From Gemmatimonadota bacterium (GTDB lineage Bacteria; Gemmatimonadota; Gemmatimonadetes; Palauibacterales; Palauibacteraceae), in NCBI GenBank assembly GCA_023554435.1, contig JAMJQV010000217.1:1-18667 (forward strand): a stretch of DNA of 18,667 nt, in the 5' to 3' direction. The notes beneath the pieces were generated by a model. It had not been told where the DNA came from and did no database searches. It was given only the letters and a program-made list of their open reading frames with translations. Made by a program: the position numbers and the translations under genes. Positions 1 to 6,682 of the stretch are shown one piece after another; the first letter of the stretch is position 1, and each line of letters opens with the position of its first letter.

Positions 1-885
1 TTGCCCGGCGAGGGCGAGCCAGCGCGATCCGAGGCCACGCCCGAGGCGGAGCGCCTGGAGCGCTTGCTGCGCCGGAAGATCGGCGCACTCGAAAAGAGAC
101 GGGCCGCTCTCCTTCGGGAACTCGACGGCGAGTCTGCGGACCACCTGCGGGAGCTCGGCAACCTGCTGCTGGCGCGAAAAGGGGATGTCCCCAGGGGCGC
201 GACCAGCGCCTCGTTGCTGGGTTTCGCAGGAGAGGTTGTCGAGATCGCTCTCGACCCACGGCTCGATGCCATCCGGAACGCCGACCGGCTGTACGATCAG
301 GCCCGCCGAAGGGAGCGGGCCACTCGTGCCATTCCCGATCGCGTGAAGCGTACTGACGCCCGAATCGCCCTCATCCGGGACGGACTGGAGGCTCTGCTCT
401 CGGAGGGCGCGACGGACGAGGTGTGGGACCTGGTCGGCGGGCGAAGGGAAGAGCCCGGGGCGTCGCGCGGCACCGGGCGCCCGGTAGCCGACGAGACTCT
501 GCCCTACCGGCGGTACCGGTCCTCGGGAGGTCTCGAGATCCGCGTCGGCCGGTCCTCGCGCACCAACGATGCCCTCACGTTCCATCACTCCGCACCCGAT
601 GATATCTGGTTGCACGCGAGCCAGGCGCCGGGTGCGCACGTGATCCTCCGGTGGCAGAACCGCGACCAGAATCCGCCGCTCGCGGACCTGACGGAGGCTG
701 CCGCGCTGGCGGCACTTCACAGTGAGGCTCGCCACAGCGGCATGGTGGCGGTGGATTGGACCCGGCGGAAGTACGTGCGAAAGCCTCGCAAGGCTGCCGC
801 CGGCGCGGTCATCCCCGAACGGGTGTCGACGATCTTCGTCGAGCCAGACCCCGCCGTCGCGGCACGGCTGTCCGTGGACGACTAG
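1..885 (+). CDS. rqcH: RqcH / NFACT-family ribosome quality control protein, C-terminal part
   Basis: RqcH (bacterial Rqc2, formerly called fibronectin-binding protein) binds obstructed 50S subunits with peptidyl-tRNA and directs Ala-tailing of stalled chains. What is visible is the middle coiled-coil region (about residues 15-150 of the visible part), including the family-like stretch ELGNLLLA followed by IALDPRLDAIRNADRLYDQA. The NFACT-R RNA-binding domain follows (about 165-290), with VGRSSRTNDALTF, DDIWLHASQAPGAHVILR and KYVRKPRKAAAGAVI. Full-length members are roughly 500-600 residues, so the N-terminal NFACT-N and HhH parts should lie upstream of the window. The TTG at base 1 is probably only the edge of the open frame, not the true start. 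The stop is TAG at 883-885. The gene converges on the M28 peptidase gene and shares the hairpin at 896-919. Confidence 0.88.
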   Translation: MPGEGEPARSEATPEAERLERLLRRKIGALEKRRAALLRELDGESADHLRELGNLLLARKGDVPRGATSASLLGFAGEVVEIALDPRLDAIRNADRLYDQARRRERATRAIPDRVKRTDARIALIRDGLEALLSEGATDEVWDLVGGRREEPGASRGTGRPVADETLPYRRYRSSGGLEIRVGRSSRTNDALTFHHSAPDDIWLHASQAPGAHVILRWQNRDQNPPLADLTEAAALAALHSEARHSGMVAVDWTRRKYVRKPRKAAAGAVIPERVSTIFVEPDPAVAARLSVDD

Positions 886-895
886 AACGGAGAAG

Positions 896-919
896 CCCGC
901 CATCCGGCTGGATGGCGGG
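896..919. terminator. Hairpin terminator between convergent genes
   Basis: A perfect 10-bp stem, CCCGCCATCC / GGATGGCGGG, encloses a GGCT loop 10 bases after the rqcH stop and 44 bases after the M28 stop on the other strand. On the minus strand the stem is followed by a moderately T-rich stretch (CTTCTCCGTTCT). On the plus strand only TCTCCC follows. It is best read as a bidirectional terminator that works better for the minus-strand gene. Confidence 0.65.
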
Positions 920-963
920 TCTCCCATCAGCTTCACTGACCAGGACCGGACTGGCTTCCCGGT

Positions 964-2502
964 TCAGTCCGTCGTCGGCGCCTCGACCGGCTTGCGCGGC
1001 ATCATCTCATCGCGCATGGCCAGGTGATACGCGGTAGCCGCTACCACCACCGCCGCCTGTTTCAGATCGTCGATCATCAGGCGCTCGAACGTGTCGGCAG
1101 CCGTATGGTGGGTATGGGTCCCGTACTCGATGGGATCCTGGATGAAGTTGAAGCCGGGGATGTTCTCGGCGTCGAACGCCAGGTGATCCGTCCCGCCGGT
1201 GTTGCCGTGCTTGACCGCCACGACACCCAGGTCGCGGAACGGCCACAGGATCTGCTCGAAGACCGGGAGCGCCGCCTCGTTGCTCTGGTCCCAGATCCCG
1301 CGAATCCGGCCGGTGCCGTTATCCACGTTGAGATAGGCCGACACCTTCGCGTGCAGGTCCGGGTGATTCGCCACCCAGCCCCTCGATCCCAGCAGACCCT
1401 GCTCCTCGCCGGCCCACAGCGCGATGCGGATCGTCCGCCGGGGCTGCAGGTCGAGCGCCTTCAGGATTCGCATGGCCTCCATCATCACGACCGTGCCCGA
1501 ACCGTCGTCGGTCGCGCCGGTACCGTAGTGCCACGAGTCGAGATGGGCGCCGATCATCACGTACTCATCCGCCAGGTCCGACCCGGGGATGTCGCCGAGC
1601 GTGTTGTAGGACTGCAGGTCGTCCGAGTAGAACTGATTCTGCACGTCGATCTCCAGCTCGACCGGAATGCCTCTCTTCACGTTCCGGTAGATCTGGTTGT
1701 ACTGCTCACCCGACACGTTGAGTTCGGGGGGAGGCTCGGGGTTCGCCGGATCGCGACCCGCCCCGCTTCCGCCTCCGCGCACCAGCATGTACTCCCGCGA
1801 GGACGGCACGAGCATGCCGGCGATCCCTTCGCCAAGCAGGAACTCGCTCATGGCCTGGCGCACTTCCCTCATGCGCCTCCACTCGGCGATCCGGCGGGCC
1901 CTCTCCTCATCATCCATCTGGGGTCGGCCTTCGCGCTCCTCGGCCGGCTCGAGCAGATCCTCCAGCGGGGTCCGCAGAGGCCTGGGGTCCCAATCCGGAC
2001 TCATCTGGACCTCGGGACGAGCCAGAATCCAGGCACCGGCAAGCGTTCCCCGGTACGCCTCGAGGTCTTCTACCGATTCGGCCTCGATGATGACGGCCGG
2101 TCCCGTCACCATGCCCGGCGTGCTCCCGGTCCAGCCCGACGGCTGGGCCACGAGGGGCTGGGCATAGGGAGTGAGGATGCGGCCGCTGTAGGAGACCATT
2201 TCCCAACCACGCCCGAACTCGCCCCACGGCTCGATCTGAACGTTGTCCAGACCCCACTCGTTGAGCATCTCGGCCGTCCACTCGTTGGCCCGGGTCATGC
2301 CGGGAGAGTTGGTGAGCCGGGGACCGATCACATCGGTCAGATACCCCGCCAGTTCCTCTATCTGTGAGTTCTCGAGACCCTCGACCCGGATGGCCTCGAC
2401 GGCATCCATATCGACGATCTCCTGCGCCATCTGTGCAGGCGCGGCCGGCGCCAGGGCAAGAACGGCCGCGCTCGCGGCGAACATACGGACCATGCGTCGC
2501 AT
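964..2502 (-). CDS. Secreted M28-family zinc metallopeptidase with PA-type insert
   Basis: Predicted exported aminopeptidase or carboxypeptidase of the M28 family (512 residues). The start chosen is ATG at 2502, because it begins a signal peptide (MRRMVRMFAASAAVLALAPAAPAQ) and GGAGG lies 9 bases upstream. The open frame extends 40 codons further up, but that part looks like leader. The co-catalytic zinc ligands are visible: His320 in GAHLDSW, Asp332 in TDDGSG, Glu366-Glu367 in WAGEEQG (general base plus ligand), Asp394 in NVDNG and His466 in HHTAADT. The 12-residue spacing from His320 to Asp332 matches the family. Residues about 120-270 form a protease-associated-like segment inserted before the catalytic core. 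The gene lies 155 bases downstream of the S8 gene on the same strand, and a terminator-like hairpin between them suggests separate or attenuated transcription. Specificity cannot be read from sequence. Confidence 0.9.
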   Translation of the reverse strand: MRRMVRMFAASAAVLALAPAAPAQMAQEIVDMDAVEAIRVEGLENSQIEELAGYLTDVIGPRLTNSPGMTRANEWTAEMLNEWGLDNVQIEPWGEFGRGWEMVSYSGRILTPYAQPLVAQPSGWTGSTPGMVTGPAVIIEAESVEDLEAYRGTLAGAWILARPEVQMSPDWDPRPLRTPLEDLLEPAEEREGRPQMDDEERARRIAEWRRMREVRQAMSEFLLGEGIAGMLVPSSREYMLVRGGGSGAGRDPANPEPPPELNVSGEQYNQIYRNVKRGIPVELEIDVQNQFYSDDLQSYNTLGDIPGSDLADEYVMIGAHLDSWHYGTGATDDGSGTVVMMEAMRILKALDLQPRRTIRIALWAGEEQGLLGSRGWVANHPDLHAKVSAYLNVDNGTGRIRGIWDQSNEAALPVFEQILWPFRDLGVVAVKHGNTGGTDHLAFDAENIPGFNFIQDPIEYGTHTHHTAADTFERLMIDDLKQAAVVVAATAYHLAMRDEMMPRKPVEAPTTD

Positions 2503-2511
2503 CACGAACTG

Positions 2512-2516
2512 CCTCC
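2512..2516 (-). promoter_or_regulatory. Ribosome binding site deciding the M28 start
   Basis: GGAGG (read on the minus strand) is 9 bases before ATG 2502 and 6 bases before an adjacent in-frame GTG at 2505. It supports a start at the signal peptide rather than at the longer frame opening at 2622. Confidence 0.6.
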
Positions 2517-2567
2517 ATTGTGCGGTAGCGGCGTGGGACTGACCTCCGACCGGCCGCCCGCCGGATC

Positions 2568-2591
2568 CGGAGAGGCGGACGTCTCTCCGCC
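2568..2591 (-). promoter_or_regulatory. Overlapping alternative hairpins in the M28 leader
   Basis: Two stems share bases and cannot form together. Stem A pairs GGCGGA with TCCGCC (2574-2591, 6-base loop). Stem B pairs CGGAGAG with CTCTCCG (2568-2589, 8-base loop). A weak extended -10 (TGCTATCAG, minus strand, 2600-2608) would start transcription near 2593, which puts the hairpins at the 5' end of a leader of about 90 bases. Their existence is seen in the sequence; any role is inference. Confidence 0.35.
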
Positions 2592-2638
2592 GTGCTCTAC
2601 TGATAGCATGAATGCGCGGCATGCCGAAAACGTTTAGA

Positions 2639-2653
2639 GGGGGCGCGGCCCCC
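2639..2653 (-). terminator. Terminator-like hairpin after the S8 protease gene
   Basis: On the minus strand, GGGGGC / GCCCCC with a 3-base loop begins 4 bases after the S8 stop codon. It is followed by TCTAAACGTTTT. The stem is short but very GC-rich and the tail is moderately T-rich, so it may terminate or attenuate read-through into the M28 gene. Confidence 0.5.
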
Positions 2654-2657
2654 GGCC

Positions 2658-5648
2658 TCAGTGGACGAGCACCAGGCGTCCCGAGCGGTTCTCGTCACCC
2701 AGTCGGAGCACATATAGATAGGCGCCGGACGCCGCCTCCAGGCCATCGGCCAGGAGGCCGTCCCAGGTGATCCGAGGCAGAGCCCCGCCAGGCGTGAGCA
2801 CCTGGCTCTGCCGAACCAGGCGCCGCCCGGCCACATCGTACACCTCGAACACGAGGGCCAGACCGTCCTCACGCGCTGACTCGGGGACGCTGTACGGGAA
2901 GTTCATGACCCGACCGGAGCCCGTTCGAAGAGGGTTGGGAAACGGTGGTTCGATCTCGAAACGGGCGTCGGGTCCTGGCGGCTCGATCGGCTCGTCGCGC
3001 AACTCCCGTAACCGCGCCGCTGCCTGTGCCTCGGACTGAGCCGCCAGCAACCAGAATCGGAGGGTGTGCGATTCCCCGGCAGCGAGATCGAAGGGCCCTG
3101 TGCTGAGAAGTGCCGCGCGGTCGATCGCCGTCGAGAATCCGGGGAGGCCGCTGGCGTCCGCTCCCGTAACCAGATCCAGCTTGTCCGCTTCCTCGAAGGT
3201 GCTCCACAGGACCCCGCTGTCCGGCTCGTACGCACCGCCCGGAGCCGGGGTACCCAGGGGAACCGAGGTCCGGCCCACCACGACACCCTCCGACGCCAGG
3301 ACCGTAATGGCACCTCCACCGTCCCGAGACTCGGCCACCAGCGCCTCCATCTCGGAAGACCAACGCACCGTTTCACCTCCGTCCAGATCCCAATCCGCCA
3401 GGAAGGCGGGCGTGGCATCCGCGATCCGGCCTCCCGACAGGTTGCGCACGGTGGCGACCACGGTGAGGGCTCCGACCCCGCCAGCCTCGCTCACCTGGCT
3501 GACGGCTCTCACCTCGAGGCCGAGGGGACGCAGCGCTTCCTGGTCATCGAAACGGTACTCGGCACGCATCGGCTCGACATCCGTCTCAGACCGGGTCGGC
3601 GCCCAGTCCGTCTCGATCGCCGGCGCCGAGGCCTTCAGATCAGCCCTCCCGAGAGTCGTAGTATAGAAGCCATCCGAGAGGCGGCCGGAGCCGGCCACCG
3701 CGATCCCTCCTCCGGTCAGCAGCTCCGTACCCTGCCACTCGAAACCGCGGAAGGCAGCCACACGGCCGAAGCGGCCGAAGTCGTTTCCGCCCGCAGCCAG
3801 GTCGCCGACCTCGAGGATCCATCCTCCGAACAGGTTCGGGGGGCCGCTGATCAGTGTTCGGGACAGGACGATTCCGCCCGACGGGTCGGTCACCGCGACA
3901 CGCACCGTTCGCGTGCCTGACTCCGGGTCGATCGCCAAACCGAATCGCTCGATCGCACCGGGGGCCAGGTAAGGCAGATCCCGGGCCACGGGAGGGCGGC
4001 CTTCCGGAATCACCCACACTTCGCCCCCTGCCCACGGGGCGGATCCACGGTTCCCGACGCTGACGTACAGGCTGTCCCGCGTCCGCCGGAGGAGCGAAGC
4101 CTGGAGCATTCCGCCCGCGAACGCAGCGTTGGCGCGCTGCACGGCGGCTGGCACGTTCAACAACCCGTACCCGGAGTCGTTGTCGGGGCCACCGGGGCCC
4201 AGGTCATCGGCCGTATCGAGCAGAATTCGCTTGGCTTCCTCGGGACTCGCCGACGGCCGCAGTTGAAGCACCAGGGCCAGTGCACCCGATACCTGCGCTA
4301 CCGAGAACGAAGTCCCCGTCACCGCGAAACCGGTCAGACGCGCCGCCGAGCTGCCGGCCGCCCTGACCTCGGGGACCTGCCCGGGAGCCACCAGCTCCGG
4401 CTTCACCCCACCGCCGCATTGTGAAGGCCCGCGGCCACTGTAGTTGGCCACGGCGAGGTTGCCGGGAACGCCCGTGGTCGCACCCACCGCCATGCTGCGA
4501 AGATCCGGGTCATCCCGTGCGCCGGGCGGCGTGACCGACCCTGGAGCGGGGCCCAGGTTTCCGGACGAGAAGAGCACGGCGATACCGGCGGCTTCCGCTG
4601 CGTCGATCGCATCGTAGATGATGTCGTTGCAGGCGTCGAAGTCCACCCCGCCGGGGAAGACGCCCCAGCTGTTGTTGATCACGTCGGGGGCATCCTGCGT
4701 CGCCGGATTGCCGTCCGGATCCAGGGCCCATTGGTATGCCTGGAGCAGCACCGAGCGCCTCGTATAGTCCAGGCCACCGAAACGTTCGAATACACGCGCC
4801 GCGATCCACTCCGCACCGGGCGCCGGACCGGTCACCACGTCGACCGGAGAGGAAGCGACGATCACCGAGCCGTCGGGAAACTTCAGGCTGTCCCCGGTGG
4901 CAAGCGCTCCGACCGACGAAACCGCCACCTGCGTGCCGTGGCCGATCAGATCCTGGGGGGTCGAAGCACGCGTGAAAGGATCGAACCAGGCGGCCCGGAT
5001 CTCCGAGCTGCGGCCCCTCCAGCGTGACGATACCATCGCATTGGAGCCATCCACGCCGGAATCGAAGAAGGCGATGGTCGTCCCCGCGCCCGTGACACCC
5101 TGATCCCACACCGCATCCGCACCGATCGTCTGCATCGCCTGTGAGGTGAAGCTCGGATCCGCGATCGCCCCGGCCAGCGGCGACAGCGTCACGGGAAGCC
5201 TCTCGTCGAGGTAGATCCGGACCACCGAAGGATCGGCGGCCAGGGCCGCCACCGCTGCCGGGGTCGCGTCGGCCATCACTGCGGGGACGACCCACAGGCG
5301 CTCGCGGACCCGGAGCTGCGATCCCAGCCGACGTTCGGTCGAGTCCAGCCGAACCAGGGCGTTTGCCGAGCGAACCTGAAGACGCCGCACGTGGTCCAGC
5401 GGGGCCGCGGGACTCGGTGCCGGCGCGGCATACTGAATGATGATGGACAGGGTATCGGTCGAGACGGCTCGCTGGAGGGCGGCGCCCAGGGCCGGAGCCA
5501 CGGGATCACGAGTCGGGCCGACCTCCTGCCCACTCAGGATTGCGGGCATTACGGCCGCGGCCAGGGCGATGCCGCTCAGGCCCGTTGCCACCCCCCGGCA
5601 GGCATCACACAGGGCCCGGCGAATTCTCTCGAACGAACCTCTGGTCAT
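2658..5648 (-). CDS. Secreted S8 subtilisin-like serine protease with FlgD/T9SS-like C-terminal domain
   Basis: Predicted exported subtilase of 996 residues. An N-terminal signal-like segment (hydrophobic core about 22-38) is followed by a propeptide resembling inhibitor I9 (about 65-155). The S8 catalytic domain (about 185-480) shows the full triad: Asp196 in AFFDSGVD, His237 in GHGTQVA and Ser447 in GTSFSVA. The oxyanion Asn is Asn364 in SSGNLGP, and VINNSWG sits before it. A long region of no assigned family follows (about 490-890). The last ~100 residues begin with PFPNPL, contain VYDVAGRRLV and end in SGAYLYVLRLGDENRSG, which resembles FlgD Ig-like/type IX sorting domains. The ATG is preceded by GGAGG at a short 3-base spacing. 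The gene is divergent from lexA and carries its own candidate promoter at 5697-5725. Confidence 0.9.
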   Translation of the reverse strand: MTRGSFERIRRALCDACRGVATGLSGIALAAAVMPAILSGQEVGPTRDPVAPALGAALQRAVSTDTLSIIIQYAAPAPSPAAPLDHVRRLQVRSANALVRLDSTERRLGSQLRVRERLWVVPAVMADATPAAVAALAADPSVVRIYLDERLPVTLSPLAGAIADPSFTSQAMQTIGADAVWDQGVTGAGTTIAFFDSGVDGSNAMVSSRWRGRSSEIRAAWFDPFTRASTPQDLIGHGTQVAVSSVGALATGDSLKFPDGSVIVASSPVDVVTGPAPGAEWIAARVFERFGGLDYTRRSVLLQAYQWALDPDGNPATQDAPDVINNSWGVFPGGVDFDACNDIIYDAIDAAEAAGIAVLFSSGNLGPAPGSVTPPGARDDPDLRSMAVGATTGVPGNLAVANYSGRGPSQCGGGVKPELVAPGQVPEVRAAGSSAARLTGFAVTGTSFSVAQVSGALALVLQLRPSASPEEAKRILLDTADDLGPGGPDNDSGYGLLNVPAAVQRANAAFAGGMLQASLLRRTRDSLYVSVGNRGSAPWAGGEVWVIPEGRPPVARDLPYLAPGAIERFGLAIDPESGTRTVRVAVTDPSGGIVLSRTLISGPPNLFGGWILEVGDLAAGGNDFGRFGRVAAFRGFEWQGTELLTGGGIAVAGSGRLSDGFYTTTLGRADLKASAPAIETDWAPTRSETDVEPMRAEYRFDDQEALRPLGLEVRAVSQVSEAGGVGALTVVATVRNLSGGRIADATPAFLADWDLDGGETVRWSSEMEALVAESRDGGGAITVLASEGVVVGRTSVPLGTPAPGGAYEPDSGVLWSTFEEADKLDLVTGADASGLPGFSTAIDRAALLSTGPFDLAAGESHTLRFWLLAAQSEAQAAARLRELRDEPIEPPGPDARFEIEPPFPNPLRTGSGRVMNFPYSVPESAREDGLALVFEVYDVAGRRLVRQSQVLTPGGALPRITWDGLLADGLEAASGAYLYVLRLGDENRSGRLVLVH

Positions 5649-5695
5649 GGTCCTCCGCGATGGACTCCAGTGTCACTCCCGATCCGGACGGCGAA

Positions 5696-5714
5696 GAACA
5701 TATCCGCGGTGTTC
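5696..5714. repeat. Inverted repeat GAACA-N9-TGTTC
   Basis: GAACA (5696-5700) and TGTTC (5710-5714) are perfect inverted arms around TATCCGCGG. They cover the -10 and part of the spacer of the candidate S8 promoter. The arms carry GAAC/GTTC half-sites as in Gram-positive SOS boxes, but the spacing is N11 between GAAC and GTTC rather than N4. A regulator-binding role is a guess. Confidence 0.3.
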
Positions 5715-5725
5715 AAGGAATCCAA
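5697..5725 (-). promoter_or_regulatory. Candidate promoter of the S8 protease gene
   Basis: On the minus strand, TTGGAT (5720-5725) and TATGTT (5697-5702) are separated by exactly 17 bases. The predicted start lies near 5690, about 40 bases before the ATG. The -35 box matches the consensus at 3 of 6 bases and the -10 box at 4 of 6. The -10 overlaps one arm of an inverted repeat at 5696-5714. Confidence 0.35.
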
Positions 5726-5736
5726 CCTCGACCGCC

Positions 5737-5765
5737 TTGCGTTTCGGTTCCTGTTCGGGTAGCTT
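5737..5765 (+). promoter_or_regulatory. Candidate lexA promoter
   Basis: TTGCGT (5737-5742) and TAGCTT (5760-5765) are separated by 17 bases. The predicted start is near 5772, about 44 bases before the lexA ATG. The same -10 sequence, TAGCTT, occurs in the truA promoter candidate. The spacer is filled by the first copy of the lexA-upstream repeat. Confidence 0.4.
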
Positions 5766-5795
5766 GATTTCGGTTTCCGTTCGGTTCCCACTCGG
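5742..5795 (+). promoter_or_regulatory. Direct repeats upstream of lexA, probable autoregulatory operator
   Basis: TTTCGGTTCCTGTTCGG (5742-5758) and TTTCGGTTTCCGTTCGG (5768-5784) agree at 15 of 17 positions and are offset by 26 bases. An overlapping weaker copy starts at 5780 (TTCGGTTCCCACTCGG, 13 of 16 against copy 1). Copy 1 occupies the promoter spacer and copy 2 covers the predicted +1, as expected of an operator. GTTC half-sites occur at 5747, 5753, 5779 and 5784. Autorepression is typical of lexA genes; that LexA binds here is inferred. Confidence 0.5.
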
Positions 5796-5815
5796 CCGGC
5801 AGGAGAAGACAGGTC

Positions 5816-6424
5816 ATGGCTCTGACGCGACGGCAGAAGGAAATCCTGGACTTCATCGAGAGCTTTCTCGACACGCGAGGGTACTCGCCGAGCTTCGAGG
5901 AAATCGCCGGCTTCTTCCAGTATCGATCCCTGGCCACCGTTCACGAGCACCTCTCGAACCTCGAGGCCAAGGGGTACATCCGGAAGAGCTACAACGAGAG
6001 CCGATCGATCGAGCTGGCACGTACCGAAATGCGGCTCGCGGCCGTGGATCTCCCGCTTCTCGGAACGGTAGCCGCGGGAGAGCCGATCGAGGCGGTCGCC
6101 GAAAAGGAAGCGATCGCGGTCCCGGAGGACATGGTCTCCGGCCCCGTGGCTCATTACGTACTGCGGGTGCGTGGCGACTCGATGATAGAGGAGCAGATCC
6201 GTGATGGCGATTACGTGATCGTCCGAGCGCGCGACACGGCGAGCAACGGCGAGATGGTGATCGCTCTTATCGATGGGGAGAACGCCACGGTCAAGAAGTT
6301 CTATCGGGAGACCGGTGGACTCGTTCGGCTTCAGCCCGCGAACCCTGACCTGGAGCCCATGTACTTCCAGGCTGAGCGGGTGACGGTTCAGGGTGTCGTC
6401 GTCGGCGTCATCCGGAAGTACTAA
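5816..6424 (+). CDS. lexA: LexA SOS-response repressor
   Basis: Transcriptional repressor of the SOS regulon (202 residues) that self-cleaves when RecA filaments form. An N-terminal winged HTH occupies about residues 1-66. Its recognition helix (RSLATVHEHLSNLEAKG) is closer to the Gram-positive style (STVHGHL) than to that of E. coli. The S24 peptidase domain shows the Ala87-Gly88 scissile pair in VAAGEP, nucleophile Ser122 in RGDSM and general base Lys160 in ATVKK. All parts needed for autocleavage are present. The ATG is preceded by AGGAG (5801-5805) with 10 bases between. The length matches the family. Confidence 0.95.
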   Translation: MALTRRQKEILDFIESFLDTRGYSPSFEEIAGFFQYRSLATVHEHLSNLEAKGYIRKSYNESRSIELARTEMRLAAVDLPLLGTVAAGEPIEAVAEKEAIAVPEDMVSGPVAHYVLRVRGDSMIEEQIRDGDYVIVRARDTASNGEMVIALIDGENATVKKFYRETGGLVRLQPANPDLEPMYFQAERVTVQGVVVGVIRKY

Positions 6425-6425
6425 C

Positions 6426-6614
6426 GTGTCCGCGCCGGTTTGGGGCACCCCGACGCAGTCCGAGGACGGAACAGAAGTCGGTGTGCGCCCCCCGCGGCAG
6501 GCGTTCCTGGTCGGGTGCCGCAATCACGGAGTATCGACGATCTGGTTCCTCCGCCCCACGGCCCCACCGGTACCCGGACCCTGGGACGTGGCGGTCCTTC
6601 TGCGCGAGGCCTGA
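6426..6614 (+). CDS. Possible small ORF directly after lexA, unknown function
   Basis: A GTG at 6426, one base after the lexA TAA, opens a 62-codon frame ending at TGA 6612-6614. I do not recognise the product. It is proline-rich, with a short hydrophobic patch around VSTIWFL, and has no clear signal or membrane helix. In favour: GC by codon position is about 74, 60 and 81 percent (positions 1, 2, 3), the pattern of real genes in GC-rich genomes. There is also a GGAAG 7 bases upstream inside lexA. Against: the start codon is weak, no family is evident, and other frames are also open here. Confidence 0.28.
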   Translation: MSAPVWGTPTQSEDGTEVGVRPPRQAFLVGCRNHGVSTIWFLRPTAPPVPGPWDVAVLLREA

Positions 6615-6646
6615 GCACCCGTCTTCTGCCCGTGGCTTGGGGCGCG

Positions 6647-6676
6647 TTGACACCCGTTTCGCCTCCCCGGTAGCTT
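6647..6676 (+). promoter_or_regulatory. Promoter of the truA-to-add operon
   Basis: A perfect -35 TTGACA (6647-6652) and a -10 TAGCTT (6671-6676) are separated by 18 bases. The seventh base after the -10 is the G of the truA GTG (6683), so the mRNA probably starts at or next to the start codon. Confidence 0.55.
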
Positions 6677-6682
6677 CCCGCC

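Noticed and set aside
1024..2367. 447-codon plus-strand frame opposite the M28 gene
   Set aside because: It is a shadow: the minus-strand frame has a signal peptide and a full set of M28 zinc ligands, while this frame has low-complexity His/Arg/Gly-rich sequence and no recognisable domain.
6425..6682. tRNA or small structured RNA between lexA and truA
   Set aside because: I found no T-loop consensus, acceptor stem or SRP/6S-like core on either strand. The stretch is better explained by the possible small ORF and the truA promoter.
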